Assembly (NCBI RefSeq): GCF_022346885.1
Contig: NZ_JAKRNK010000010.1
Span: forward strand, 1 to 64,000
Direction: 5' to 3'
From: Paenibacillus sp. ACRRX
Lineage (GTDB): Bacteria > Bacillota > Bacilli > Paenibacillales > Paenibacillaceae
DNA: 64,000 bases
Position 1 is the stretch's first letter; the number at the start of each line of letters is the position of its first letter. Under the pieces are notes generated by a model, which was given only the letters and a program-made list of their open reading frames with translations, had not been told where the DNA came from and made no database searches. Position numbers and translations under genes: made by a program. Positions 1-9,133 of this stretch are shown in pieces.

Positions 1-3000
1 ATCTTCGCGCCGCTAATATTCAAGTCCGTAATCTGGTTCCGATTGTTGTACAGACCACTTACCGTCAGGTTCACGCTGCTTCCCGGTTGCTTCACCACAT
101 AGCCTGTTTTCTTGTTCAGATCGTTGCTGTTTGTAAGCTGGACACCATCTGGGTATTGAATCTCCGTCAAATAACCGGATTGCGGCTGATAGTTATAACT
201 TGTCGTCCCCGTCTGGTCGATCATACTCAAGCGCTTGCCTTCCGTATCATACGTGTACTGCACAACCAGATCCGCTGTTGCAGAACGAAGCAGGTTGTTC
301 ATCGCATCAAATTGCTGCGTTGTCGCTGCGCCCGCTTTGTCCATATATTGAACGATGTTGCCATTGGCGTCGTACTGGTATTTCTCTACCTGACCTGTCC
401 CGTTTGTCTCTGTGATCACTCTACCGAGTTCGTCGTAAGCTTTAGTCACCGTCTGACTGCCTGGGAATTGCAGCTTCGTCACGTTGCCAAGCAGATCATA
501 GGTGTATAGGGTCGTCTCTAGGCTGGCATCTGTTACCCCCGTTAACTCTCCTAACAAGTTATACGCATAAGTCGTCCGGTTGCTGTTGCCATCTGTAAGA
601 GCGGTTATTTTACCGATTGAATTATACTCATTACGCAGCTCGGACTTAAAGGTCTGCTCCTTCTTCACCCACACCTCTTCCGCCACAAGGCGCTGCAAGG
701 GATCGTAACGCTTCAGCTTTTGGTTTGCTTCCGCATCTGTGTACAGTTCAGTAAGCTCTGCATCATCATACTGCACCGTCTCCGACGTCTGATCTGCATA
801 CGTGGTCTGCTTAAGGCGACCAAACGCATCATAGCTGTACCACGTCCGATTGCCATAGGCATCGTCCTGCCACAGCAGACGACTTGTACGCTCGTCATAG
901 CCATACTTCACTTCGCCCAAGCCTTGGGTCTCTCTCACTTTGCGGCCAAGCGGATCAAACCAAACCTGTTGGACTTCACCTAACGTATTTTTAGCCATGA
1001 TGTGGTTGGCGCTGTCATTGTACACATAGCTGGCCTGCGCTTGGTTTGGCATTGTGACAGCTGTTGTACGACCTAGGCGATCGTAGGTGTATGACGTGGT
1101 CTGATTGAGACCATCCGTGTACGCTAGCAATCGCCCAGTCAACGGATCGTACTGCGCTTTCTCCACTACTACGCTTTTCTGCCCATCAGCATTGGTGACT
1201 TCCACATCCTGCTGCGTAAGGAACGCATGCTGATACTCCGGCCCATACTGGTATCGGAATACGGTCGGATTGCCGTTGTTATTGGCAGTCACCTTCGTCA
1301 CATTGCCAAAGCCATCATATTCAAAGTTCGTGTGCCGCAGCAGCGGTCCACCTTCAGCATTGGCATACGTCTTCGACTCGATCACTGAACCTTGCCCATT
1401 CCGTACATAACGGGTTACGGACTGCTGGTTCGCATCGAACTTGGTCGTTACCGTTTGTGGCAAAGCAAAGGTTGGGTCGTAAGTCGTGACGGTGCTGGCC
1501 CCCATGCTGTTGGTTTCACTCGTGATGTTGCCATTACGATCATACTGGCGATTGACTGTCAGGGTTGGACTTTCAGCGCCACCGCTCCGCTTCTTGGTCA
1601 CGATCTGGATCGGGTAAGGATTGCCACTTGCTTCGTCATACGCTTGCTGTGAGATGTGTTGTGAAGCTCCTGCGTCTTGGATCGTTTCCAGGTTAAAGAA
1701 CTTCGGATTGCCATTGTTCCATAACTTTTTATATCTAAAAGAAGTATTAAGCTCACCATTAGATATGATCATCGTATGTGCTGTGTCTTGGTAATAAGAA
1801 TATGGATCTGATTCATACCGGAATGTATTGTTATTACTTTCTATCACTCGACCATCTGTATACTCCAATACATCTTTACGCTCTACGATTCTATATTGAA
1901 TTTGTTTAGTTCCACTACTTAAACTCCGTATTTGTGAATCATATGTAAATTGCGTCTTCGCACCCGTCGGGTGGTGAATTTGGTTGATTAAAGCAAAATC
2001 ATTACGTACATCAGGCTTTTTAGCGTTAAGAACAGTAAATTTAGACTCTGCAAACTTATATGAATAGTGTGTAGTTCTACCCATCATATCTTTAATAGAA
2101 TGTAAATATTGCAAGTTTTCCGTACCTGGAACCCATCCTTTCTGATATGTCACCATATCAGTTCCATTTGATACCGTAATATTACTACCGTCACTACTGT
2201 AATTAAAATAAAGATAATGACCTGTGCCCGCTACTACTTTCTGTAGTACATATTCCCCTCCATTAAGCCTATAATAATAAAAATCGTAAGAATTACCATA
2301 CGGGTCTTCTTGTCTTATGAGTCTACCATCAAATGAAAAATAATATTTTATTCCATTTTTGTATTTGAGGATATATTCAGAGTAGACTTCATTTACTACC
2401 TTGCTCGTATCCATAGAAAGACTAACATCATGCCAAGGATAATTTACGATCTGATTGTCACTACCCACTAGGTATACCGATCCACCAGGCATTGCAATAT
2501 ACTTGGAATTACCGCCCATGTGCATGTATGGAATATCCCATGTCCACCCTTTTCCTAACGGAATCCTTTTATCCATCACATGACTACTTGTCCAAGAATC
2601 ATATGTAGTCCCTTGTCTCAACGTTTCAGATATAGAGTAGGATTGTTCTAGTGGAGCATCCATTGGATATACATCTAGTTCGTACTTGTTGCCATCTGCC
2701 CATACTTCATACGTATCGATTTTTTTCGTTTTATCTCCATACTCCTGCTCCATGATCTCATGAATTTGGTCATGCCGACCATTTATCCCATTAGCAAACT
2801 TTCTAGGGGCCTGTGCTACATACTTATTGCTAAAATAAATATCTTTTGAACTCACAGGATATTCAAATTGATATTTCCGTTCCGTTCCAGGTTGCGCTGC
2901 ATATACTTTGACAGTTAAATTAGGTGAGAAATAAAAACCCAAAAGCCACGTTTGAGTAAAGTTTTTCTCATAATACTCTGCCGCATTGCTGTTATAGGAT

Positions 3001-3635
3001 CGTGTTAGATTAAAGGAAAAACCGTTGCGACCAGGCAAACTAATATCCGTCACCTTCATATTAAGTGATCCATCTTGCGTCGAAACATGCTCTACACCTG
3101 TGCTTACACTATACGGGGCCTGATCCAGCCTCACGTGTTGGTTTTTCAAACCTAACTCGTCGTAACTGCTGCTTGTAAGGCTTCTCTTGGAACGCCCATA
3201 CACCGAATTTGTTACGGTGTTTTTGCCATCTGTACCGTCATAAATACCATAGACATTTCCTGTTACGTTAGCTAGCATATCCAGGTCAAGCAATGGATTT
3301 AATCCTTCAAGTCCGTATGTCACATCCGTCACTGCTGGCGGCTGATAAAGCTTTCCTTTACCAGGGAACAATTTCTCAAGCGTATCGAATAATTTCGTTA
3401 CGTCTGAATTCTTATCCATTCCTGCAGCTATATCCTTTAAGTTGTAACCAGCATTCAGCATCTCAATAATGCTAGACGGTGACACCTTGTACTTTGCTGC
3501 TACGCTGTCAATGGTCAGCAACTTACTTTGTTGCTGCTGTTCCAGTGCCGTGGCTGCTTGTTGAATGCTCAGAATCCCGGGTGATAGGATTTCCAAGCAG
3601 AGCGCCACCATAAGGAGCCATGATATCTTTTTCAT
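1..3635 (-). CDS. RHS/YD-repeat surface protein, 3' end outside window
   Basis: The reading frame is open without a stop from an ATG at 3635 to the window edge (at least 1,211 codons), so the C-terminus is missing. The start is preceded by AAGGGA. The N-terminus is a short basic stretch plus a hydrophobic segment (signal peptide), then a Gln-rich linker and a globular region. From about residue 600 onward YD-type repeats follow, for example YDRLGRTTAV, YDAFGRLKQT, YDELGRVITE and YDANGNIVQY. RHS/YD proteins are large exported shells, often with a variable C-terminal toxin or adhesin tip. The tip is not visible here, so toxin function cannot be judged. It lies 70 bp downstream of a PA14 protein on the same strand, probably one transcript. 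Family assignment is firm; role is inferred. Confidence 0.9.
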   Translation of the reverse strand, partial: MKKISWLLMVALCLEILSPGILSIQQAATALEQQQQSKLLTIDSVAAKYKVSPSSIIEMLNAGYNLKDIAAGMDKNSDVTKLFDTLEKLFPGKGKLYQPPAVTDVTYGLEGLNPLLDLDMLANVTGNVYGIYDGTDGKNTVTNSVYGRSKRSLTSSSYDELGLKNQHVRLDQAPYSVSTGVEHVSTQDGSLNMKVTDISLPGRNGFSFNLTRSYNSNAAEYYEKNFTQTWLLGFYFSPNLTVKVYAAQPGTERKYQFEYPVSSKDIYFSNKYVAQAPRKFANGINGRHDQIHEIMEQEYGDKTKKIDTYEVWADGNKYELDVYPMDAPLEQSYSISETLRQGTTYDSWTSSHVMDKRIPLGKGWTWDIPYMHMGGNSKYIAMPGGSVYLVGSDNQIVNYPWHDVSLSMDTSKVVNEVYSEYILKYKNGIKYYFSFDGRLIRQEDPYGNSYDFYYYRLNGGEYVLQKVVAGTGHYLYFNYSSDGSNITVSNGTDMVTYQKGWVPGTENLQYLHSIKDMMGRTTHYSYKFAESKFTVLNAKKPDVRNDFALINQIHHPTGAKTQFTYDSQIRSLSSGTKQIQYRIVERKDVLEYTDGRVIESNNNTFRYESDPYSYYQDTAHTMIISNGELNTSFRYKKLWNNGNPKFFNLETIQDAGASQHISQQAYDEASGNPYPIQIVTKKRSGGAESPTLTVNRQYDRNGNITSETNSMGASTVTTYDPTFALPQTVTTKFDANQQSVTRYVRNGQGSVIESKTYANAEGGPLLRHTNFEYDGFGNVTKVTANNNGNPTVFRYQYGPEYQHAFLTQQDVEVTNADGQKSVVVEKAQYDPLTGRLLAYTDGLNQTTSYTYDRLGRTTAVTMPNQAQASYVYNDSANHIMAKNTLGEVQQVWFDPLGRKVRETQGLGEVKYGYDERTSRLLWQDDAYGNRTWYSYDAFGRLKQTTYADQTSETVQYDDAELTELYTDAEANQKLKRYDPLQRLVAEEVWVKKEQTFKSELRNEYNSIGKITALTDGNSNRTTYAYNLLGELTGVTDASLETTLYTYDLLGNVTKLQFPGSQTVTKAYDELGRVITETNGTGQVEKYQYDANGNIVQYMDKAGAATTQQFDAMNNLLRSATADLVVQYTYDTEGKRLSMIDQTGTTSYNYQPQSGYLTEIQYPDGVQLTNSNDLNKKTGYVVKQPGSSVNLTVSGLYNNRNQITDLNISGAK

Positions 3636-3705
3636 TTTTAATTTTTCCCTTCGTATCTCGCATATAATTTTTAAAATACATAGTCTGGAATGATCCACTA
3701 AGTGG

Positions 3706-5217
3706 TTACTTTTCCTTGCGCAATAGATTCCCATTTAAATCATAGTAATAATAGATCATTTCCCCCGTTTTACTCTTTATTGTTATAACTTTGCCTTGTG
3801 CGTCATAGTTATATTTGATTTTATTATCATTATCTCTCTCCATACTTGGATACAAATTCGCTTGTGAGATTACACTCTTGGTTTCACTTGCACTAGACCA
3901 TTTCAGAGCCGCCGTAGCATGTCCTGTATTCTCAAAATATTCTACACGGATCTCATAGCGTTGATTTGCCGTTAGACGGATCGGAACACTCGCTAACTCG
4001 TTAGCCTGATTCTCCCACTTATCCAATATAAGTTGATTGTTTACCCATATCCTTACTCCATCATCCGATAACATATAAAAGGTATATTCCTCTGTATACC
4101 TTGGTACAACATAGCCGCTCCAGCGAACTGAAAAGGTATCTGCTTCTATAGAAGGGTCTGGAGATTCTGCAGCCCACGCGAATTCTACCTGCGCATCTGT
4201 TCTCGTTAATTTTAAATTGGTCAAGTCAACATTGTCATAATACTCTCCCTTTAATCCTGTCCCGCTCACGCTGTCAGGTGGAAATAACGCACTTTGGGGG
4301 ATAACCGTTTTGGTTTCACTTGCACTAGACCATTTCAGAATCGAAGTGGCATTCCCTAAGTTTTCAAAATATTCTACTCGAATCTCATACCGTTGACCTG
4401 CGGTAAGTTGAATTGGTATACTGGTCAGCTCGTTTGCCTGATCTTCCCACTTATCCAATATAAGCTGATTGTTCACCCATATCCTTACACCATCATCGGA
4501 TGACATATAAAAGGTGTATTCCTCTGTATACTTTGGTACAACATACCCACTCCAGCGAACTGAAAAGGTATCTGCTTCTATAGCAGGGTCTGGAGATTCT
4601 GCAGCCCACGCGAATTCTACCTGCGCATCTGTTCTCGTTAATTTTAAATTGGTCAAGTCAACATTGTCATAATACTCTCCCTTTAATCCTGTTCCGTTAG
4701 CCTTGCTTGGAAGATATAATTGACTCTCTGGAACGACTTCTTTAATCTGACTTTTACTTGACCACTGTAGGGAAGCAACTGCTGCCCCTTGATTCTCATA
4801 ATACTCCACTCGAATGTCATACTTGGTTCCTGCAGTTAATGCAATCTGTCGGCTAGTCAGTTCAGCAGCATGGTCCATCCAACTGTCTAAAATTAATTGA
4901 TTGTTGATCCATAACCGAACTCCATCATCAGCCGCCATATAAAATTGATACGATTCGCTATATCTAGGAATGATAGAGCCTGTCCAGCGTACGGAGAACG
5001 TATCTGCATCGATTGATGCATCAGGTGAGGCTAGCCCCCAATTGAAATCTATTTGGGAATCATCACGACTCAATTTTAGGTTAGTTAAGTTCGAATTATC
5101 AAAATATTCTCCTCGCAGCCCATTCATAGACAGCGTTGAATCTGCATAGCTCTGTTTTTGGTCAATACCCACCAAGAAACAACCTATAAAAATAATTACG
5201 ATCAGTCTTTTTCCCAT
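3706..5217 (-). CDS. Secreted triple-PA14 domain protein with C-terminal YD remnant
   Basis: 503 residues. The N-terminal 27 residues form a signal peptide (basic MGKR, then a hydrophobic core). Three PA14 domains follow at about residues 30-165, 178-310 and 322-455, each starting G-L-(K/R)-G-E-Y-(Y/F)-D-N and containing DDGVR(I/L)W(V/I)NNQLILD. PA14 is a beta-barrel domain that binds carbohydrate in several enzymes, adhesins and toxins. The last 35 residues carry two YD-like units (YNYDAQGKV, YYYDLNGNL). PA14 modules are often fused to RHS proteins in this group, so this gene may be a split-off front end of the adjacent RHS protein. PA14 copies 2 and 3 are nearly identical in DNA, suggesting recent duplication. 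Confidence 0.85.
   Translation of the reverse strand: MGKRLIVIIFIGCFLVGIDQKQSYADSTLSMNGLRGEYFDNSNLTNLKLSRDDSQIDFNWGLASPDASIDADTFSVRWTGSIIPRYSESYQFYMAADDGVRLWINNQLILDSWMDHAAELTSRQIALTAGTKYDIRVEYYENQGAAVASLQWSSKSQIKEVVPESQLYLPSKANGTGLKGEYYDNVDLTNLKLTRTDAQVEFAWAAESPDPAIEADTFSVRWSGYVVPKYTEEYTFYMSSDDGVRIWVNNQLILDKWEDQANELTSIPIQLTAGQRYEIRVEYFENLGNATSILKWSSASETKTVIPQSALFPPDSVSGTGLKGEYYDNVDLTNLKLTRTDAQVEFAWAAESPDPSIEADTFSVRWSGYVVPRYTEEYTFYMLSDDGVRIWVNNQLILDKWENQANELASVPIRLTANQRYEIRVEYFENTGHATAALKWSSASETKSVISQANLYPSMERDNDNKIKYNYDAQGKVITIKSKTGEMIYYYYDLNGNLLRKEK
4153..4692 (-). repeat. Direct repeat within the PA14 gene (period 432 bp)
   Basis: Bases 4153-4260 and 4585-4692 are identical over 108 bp, with flanks that differ at only scattered positions. 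The offset of 432 bp is exactly 144 codons, one PA14 domain plus linker, so unequal recombination here would add or remove whole domains in frame. Confidence 0.9.
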
Positions 5218-5361
5218 GTCATCACCCTTCTACGGTATTACGCACTATAATCATTCCTTAGATTACATATTATTGGAAGTATTGTCCTTGAAAATTATGT
5301 AAATATAAGAACGATCTGAAGAATTATCTATTCTTCATTCCGTTCTCCCCTTTAACCATAC

Positions 5362-5391
5362 AAAAAAGAGAGGGAATAACACTCCCTCTCT
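5362..5391 (-). terminator. Intrinsic terminator after the GH18 gene
   Basis: A 9-bp perfect stem (5367-5375 with 5383-5391, AGAGAGGGA/TCCCTCTCT) is followed by six T on the minus strand, just past the stop of the hydrolase at 5414. Confidence 0.85.
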
Positions 5392-5413
5392 CCTATTTCT
5401 CATGCAAAAATAT

Positions 5414-6454
5414 TTATTTAAGTCCCGCCGAGATAGCTTCCCAGAACTTGTAATCTTCCATCCCCATTGCATAAATCGATACACCAGCCAGCCAATACTT
5501 GTGTGTATATTGTGTCTTTTGAAGAATGCTAGTCTCATCTTCGTACCACACCACATGGCTAGACCCATCTGTATCTGTGTAGTTAAAATACATGGAACCA
5601 GTCTCTTCGTCTCTTATCGGCATTGCGCCTGTGTCAGCGATCAGATTCGGGATATCCTTCCACATGACTTGAGCGTTGCTTTTATTGGCTGGATCCGATA
5701 AATTCCAGTCGTTTCCGTAAGTAGGGATTCCCATCAACACTTTTTCAGAAGGCACATATGTAATCGCAAATTGGAGTGCAGACTCTATCCAAGGCTTGCT
5801 GGCAACGGAGCCAGGATTTCTCCATACCCCATGTTCATCGTAAGTCATGACTTGAATCATGTCTGCTGCTTCTCCCAATGCCTCGAAGTCAAACGCCCCC
5901 GTCCAATCATCCGCTGGATCGTCATCTGCTTTAGCGGGAACAGATACCATCGTTAGAAATCCTTTGGCTTTCATCTTGCTGGCCACTTCTTCGACGAACG
6001 AGGTTAATGCCTTACGATCTTCTGGCAGCACCGCTTCGAAATCAATATTAATACCTTTGTAATGGTTCGTTTCAACAAGTGCAAGCATATTTTTAATCAG
6101 CTTTTTCTTGGCTGTGGCATTTGTAAGTACTTGGTGAGCAGCGTTGCTGTCCCAATCTCGGGCTCCATAATTAGATACGAGTGCATAAGGTAATACTTCC
6201 ACAGCGTTGGCATAAGCAATCGTTTCTTTTGGTACCTCTCCAACAAGGTTACCTTTGGCGTCCGTGTTAAATGTGTCGGTAGACATCTGATTCATGTAGT
6301 TGTGAAATTGAGTGAATGAATCGCCTGAGTCGACAGTGTAATAACCAAGGATAATTGGGGAGGGGGCTGCCTCGGTCTTAGCTGTGCTAACGCTGAACGA
6401 GGTCGCAATAATAGTTGTTAGCGTTAACATCTTGATCGCTTTTCTGAAGTTCAT
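5414..6454 (-). CDS. Secreted glycoside hydrolase family 18 protein
   Basis: 346 residues with an N-terminal signal peptide ending near ...TKTEAAPS. The fold begins with ILGYYTVDSGDS. The GH18 catalytic strand is GINIDFEAV with Glu140 as the expected acid/base, and VMTYDEHG is the usual beta-6 motif. It resembles the catalytic domain of YaaH/SleL-type cortex-lytic and chitinase-like enzymes, but lacks the LysM repeats those spore enzymes carry at the N-terminus. It is therefore more likely a free secreted N-acetylglucosaminidase or chitinase-like enzyme. Substrate (peptidoglycan or chitin) is not determinable from sequence. The gene is monocistronic, with its own terminator downstream and a 427-bp intergenic region upstream. 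Confidence 0.85.
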   Translation of the reverse strand: MNFRKAIKMLTLTTIIATSFSVSTAKTEAAPSPIILGYYTVDSGDSFTQFHNYMNQMSTDTFNTDAKGNLVGEVPKETIAYANAVEVLPYALVSNYGARDWDSNAAHQVLTNATAKKKLIKNMLALVETNHYKGINIDFEAVLPEDRKALTSFVEEVASKMKAKGFLTMVSVPAKADDDPADDWTGAFDFEALGEAADMIQVMTYDEHGVWRNPGSVASKPWIESALQFAITYVPSEKVLMGIPTYGNDWNLSDPANKSNAQVMWKDIPNLIADTGAMPIRDEETGSMYFNYTDTDGSSHVVWYEDETSILQKTQYTHKYWLAGVSIYAMGMEDYKFWEAISAGLK

Positions 6455-6826
6455 GTTTATGGTGCCTCCTAAGGATGTTGGATGTGAAATGTAGATAAAG
6501 AATATATGAACATATCTAACCTCGTCAATTCATATTTTTGTAAACTAGATTTCCAATAAATTGATCTCTACGAAGAATTAGTTCCGCAGTACTAGTTACA
6601 TGCTTAATTATAGAAATTAGGCGCCCCAAAAGGGTGATTTGCAAATAATATAATCCCCCTAAATGTACAATATCCTCTCCCTACTTACTACTAATCGTAG
6701 GGCGGAATACTTATTTTGTAAGAAACATGATGAAGGAACGTCAGACAACGTGTTCACTTTTTAGAAATTTGACCTCAAAACCAAAGTTATAATTACTCGT
6801 TTTTTATATACTTGATATTAAAATGA

Positions 6827-6855
6827 TTGGTATGCTCGAAAAAATATGGTAATAT
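6827..6855 (+). promoter_or_regulatory. Candidate sigma-A promoter of the receptor-peptide pair
   Basis: TTGGTA (6827-6832), 17-bp spacer, TAATAT (6850-6855). It sits in a very A+T-rich 427-bp intergenic region (6455-6881) in which I see no other gene. Confidence 0.5.
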
Positions 6856-6911
6856 GTAGGTGGTAGATTGGCAAACCGTTTATGAATATAACAATAAGCG
6901 AGGTGTACCAG

Positions 6912-8216
6912 TTGACTGTTATCTCCAATCTAACGATGACACTAGGGGAGCTGATACGACATAAACGACAACAGAAACAAATGACGCTGGCACAAGTTTC
7001 AGATCTAACAGGCGTCTCTAAAGGTACAATATCCAAAATTGAAAATAAAGAAATAAAATTACGGGATTACAAAGTCGCCCTGGACCTTGCAACTGTGTTG
7101 GATATCCCCATTGAAGATGTAACTGAGCGGTATATAGAGGTAGAAAGGAACCCTGACTATTTGCTAGACGCGCTCGGACTAGCTATCTCTCAATCAGCCT
7201 CGACGTTGTTAACGGCTAAGATCGCTGCCCAATTCCTCACTACTAACCGAGAACCGACAGAAGACTCCTTGCAGAAATTATACGAGTTCACCACCTCTTT
7301 GCAAGATAATTCACAAAAACTAGCCTTGTATCAAGTCATTAGCAAGATTGCTGATGATCACAGCGTTCGGCCACTTCTAGCCAAATCATTACTCCAAACA
7401 TACCTCATCCAGAGGGACAACTTTAAGAAGTTACGAGAATCATATACAAGAGGAACAGACCTTTTACACCACGCACGATTCCTTCAAACGGAAGATCAAA
7501 TTCTCTATTATTATAAGCTTGGCGCCCACGCATACCACTTGGGAAAATACAGAGATTGTATTCGTTTTTTTAAAGAACTAGAATCGCTGGACACGTCTGA
7601 AAGTCCGTCTAAAGCACATGCAGTCTGTTGTATGGCCTTTTGTTATTGTTTAACAGGTCAGTATGAGCTGACAGAAGAATATATAAAAGCGGCAAATAAG
7701 TTCAACTTTCCCTTTGTCCAAGAACACGTGGCCTTTACGACAGCCAAGCTAAATGTTAAAAAGGGCAATATTGATCTTGCTATTATTCAATTTGAACACT
7801 GTTTGGATAGTTACCTCCCTAAAGTGGCTGTTATGGATGATCTACTCGATTTATACTTGCAGCAGCACAATTTAGCGGCAGCCGAACAATTATTTCACCA
7901 TGAGCATGATTTTGAGGACATGACGCTAGTGGATAACCCCGCCCTTGTTGCTAAATACGCAAACTATTATGCCACTAAGAGCCGATATTATAAATTTATA
8001 ATGGATCAGAATCAAACGATACACTACCTCCTAAAAAGCATCATGCTGTTTATTTCGGTTGATCGACGTTCTAATGTCTCTGAGGGCGCAGGGTTACTAC
8101 TAAACGATCTATGTAAAAGTCCCAAAACACTTGATAATATTGAAATTATAGATAAAATTGAGTTGGTAGCATCGTATTTAAAAATACTTGATTACGAAGA
8201 AGGAGATGTATCATGA
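6912..8216 (+). CDS. HTH-TPR quorum-sensing receptor (RRNPPA type, AloR/NprR-like)
   Basis: About 434 residues. The N-terminus is an HTH_3/XRE domain (LGELIRHKRQQKQMTLAQVS, then GVSKGTISKIEN). The remainder, about residues 75-434, is all-helical with TPR-like pairs such as LYYYKLGAHAYHLGKYRDCI. This is the architecture of peptide-binding regulators PlcR, NprR, AimR and the Paenibacillus AloR group. The length is close to NprR (about 423) and longer than PlcR. I place the start at TTG 6912 because GAGGTG lies 6 bp upstream; an ATG at 6882 lacks a ribosome binding site. The stop overlaps the start of a small exported peptide (ATGA), the typical cognate pheromone position. Family is well supported; target genes and whether it acts on DNA, on a phosphorelay protein, or both are unknown. 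Confidence 0.85.
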   Translation: MTVISNLTMTLGELIRHKRQQKQMTLAQVSDLTGVSKGTISKIENKEIKLRDYKVALDLATVLDIPIEDVTERYIEVERNPDYLLDALGLAISQSASTLLTAKIAAQFLTTNREPTEDSLQKLYEFTTSLQDNSQKLALYQVISKIADDHSVRPLLAKSLLQTYLIQRDNFKKLRESYTRGTDLLHHARFLQTEDQILYYYKLGAHAYHLGKYRDCIRFFKELESLDTSESPSKAHAVCCMAFCYCLTGQYELTEEYIKAANKFNFPFVQEHVAFTTAKLNVKKGNIDLAIIQFEHCLDSYLPKVAVMDDLLDLYLQQHNLAAAEQLFHHEHDFEDMTLVDNPALVAKYANYYATKSRYYKFIMDQNQTIHYLLKSIMLFISVDRRSNVSEGAGLLLNDLCKSPKTLDNIEIIDKIELVASYLKILDYEEGDVS

Positions 8217-8347
8217 GAAACAAATTTAATGCCCTATTAATGGTCGTTGCTCTCACTCTTTCCATCGCTGCGCCAGTCGTTTCAAATGCATCCTCAAACC
8301 ATGCTGCAGAACAAGTAATCATCTCTAACATCATTATTCCTTGGTAA
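8213..8347 (+). CDS. Phr/AloP-like exported signalling pro-peptide
   Basis: A 44-codon ORF starting with the ATG that overlaps the receptor stop (ATGA). GAAGGAGA is 8-16 bp upstream. It encodes MRNK, a hydrophobic export segment (ALLMVVALTLSIAAPVV), a polar stretch and the C-terminal residues SNIIIPW. Basic start, hydrophobic core, small size and coupling to a HTH-TPR receptor are the hallmarks of RRNPPA pheromone precursors. These are secreted, processed to a 5-10 residue peptide and re-imported by the oligopeptide permease. The mature peptide is probably within the C-terminal 7-10 residues. A terminator follows directly, so receptor and peptide form one unit. Confidence 0.8.
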   Translation: MRNKFNALLMVVALTLSIAAPVVSNASSNHAAEQVIISNIIIPW

Positions 8348-8372
8348 ACAACAAGACTAGACATAAATCTAT

Positions 8373-8405
8373 AAAAACAGACACTAAAAAAGTGTCTGTT
8401 TTTGC
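8373..8405 (+). terminator. Terminator closing the receptor-peptide unit
   Basis: 13-bp perfect stem (8373-8385 with 8391-8403, AAAAACAGACACT/AGTGTCTGTTTTT) with a 5-base loop and T-rich downstream edge. Confidence 0.9.
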
Positions 8406-8492
8406 TTTTGTCCCATTTTTTTTTGCATTCAAGAAATTTTTGAAACTCGTGATATACTTACCCCGAGGAGAGCAGTACTGACACATAGCTGG

Positions 8493-8514
8493 TGGGCGAA
8501 TGGGGGTTCGCCCA
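8493..8514 (+). promoter_or_regulatory. Hairpin in the leader of the Spo0E-like gene
   Basis: An 8-bp stem TGGGCGAA/TTCGCCCA lies 22 bp before the GTG start of the Spo0E-like ORF and 7 bp before its AAGGGGTGA ribosome binding site. It could influence initiation; no run of T follows, so it is not a simple terminator. Confidence 0.35.
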
Positions 8515-8535
8515 TCTCCATAAGGGGTGAATATA

Positions 8536-8694
8536 GTGAATGAGAAGATTGAGGACTTGCGGTCCCTAATGAACGGATCGTATAGAGAAGGCACTAGTTT
8601 GACCGATGGTAAAATGCTAAAGCTAAGTCAGCGCCTGGATAAGATTCTGACCAACTATCATCGATCAACACAGAAGCGTGTCCCTACCGGTTAA
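8536..8694 (+). CDS. Spo0E-family aspartyl-phosphate phosphatase
   Basis: A 52-codon ORF with a GTG start 5 bp after AAGGGGTGA. The sequence contains IEDLRSLMNGSYREG and LSQRLDKIL. It matches the Spo0E family pattern I..LR..L...........L...SQ.LD..I..Y, where the SQ-x-LD motif contacts Spo0A-P. Members dephosphorylate Spo0A-P and delay sporulation. The central Glu of the usual SQELD is Arg here. It is transcribed in the same direction as the receptor-peptide pair but separated by a terminator. The proximity of a pheromone receptor to a sporulation phosphatase is suggestive only. Confidence 0.75.
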   Translation: MNEKIEDLRSLMNGSYREGTSLTDGKMLKLSQRLDKILTNYHRSTQKRVPTG

Positions 8695-8833
8695 CGATAA
8701 AAATGGAACAACAGCATATAGGATTAATAACATGTGAACACGTAATCATTCCAATACAGCGCAAGTTCATGTACCTCTATTAATGGGTAACGCCAATGTA
8801 TTAAATCCGGTCTCTGAGGAGGCGGGCAAATAA

Positions 8834-8866
8834 AAAAGTCCTCCTGTGTAAGGAGGACTTTTATTG
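8834..8866 (+). terminator. Terminator after the Spo0E-like gene
   Basis: 11-bp stem AAAAGTCCTCC (8834-8844) with GGAGGACTTTT (8852-8862), loop TGTGTAA, T-rich edge. It could serve both strands. Confidence 0.8.
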
Positions 8867-8963
8867 TAATCGTAAGGTGCCATAGGCTCTTGCGTAGGGA
8901 AAGGCGTTCGAATGGAGTGAGACGATACATTGTAGGCTTGAGGCGCCAGAAATTCAAATCGGA

Positions 8964-9133
8964 GTTTCTATCCAGCACTCGTGTAGAGTGCGACTCGACA
9001 AATACGAGAGTTGACAGAGTTGCGTGCGTCTCTGTTTCTATCCACGCACTCGTGTAGAGTGCGACCGTTCCACAGCACAGGAGGATGTCATGGCTGAACT
9101 AGTTTCTATCTACGCACTCGTGTAGAGTGCGAC
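8964..9133 (-). CRISPR. Three-repeat type I-C-like CRISPR array
   Basis: Repeats at 8964-8994 (31 bp, one base deleted), 9034-9065 (32 bp) and 9102-9133 (32 bp, one substitution) flank spacers of 39 bp (8995-9033) and 36 bp (9066-9101). Read on the minus strand the repeat starts GTCGCACTCTAC and ends GTGGATAGAAAC, which is the type I-C pattern (family knowledge). The degenerate repeat is at the leader-distal end on this reading. No cas gene lies in the window, so the array would depend on cas genes elsewhere or is a relic. Confidence 0.88.

Noticed and set aside
8724-8978. 84-codon minus-strand ORF between the Spo0E-like gene and the CRISPR array
   Set aside because: It begins inside a CRISPR repeat and runs through a terminator stem; no ribosome binding site.
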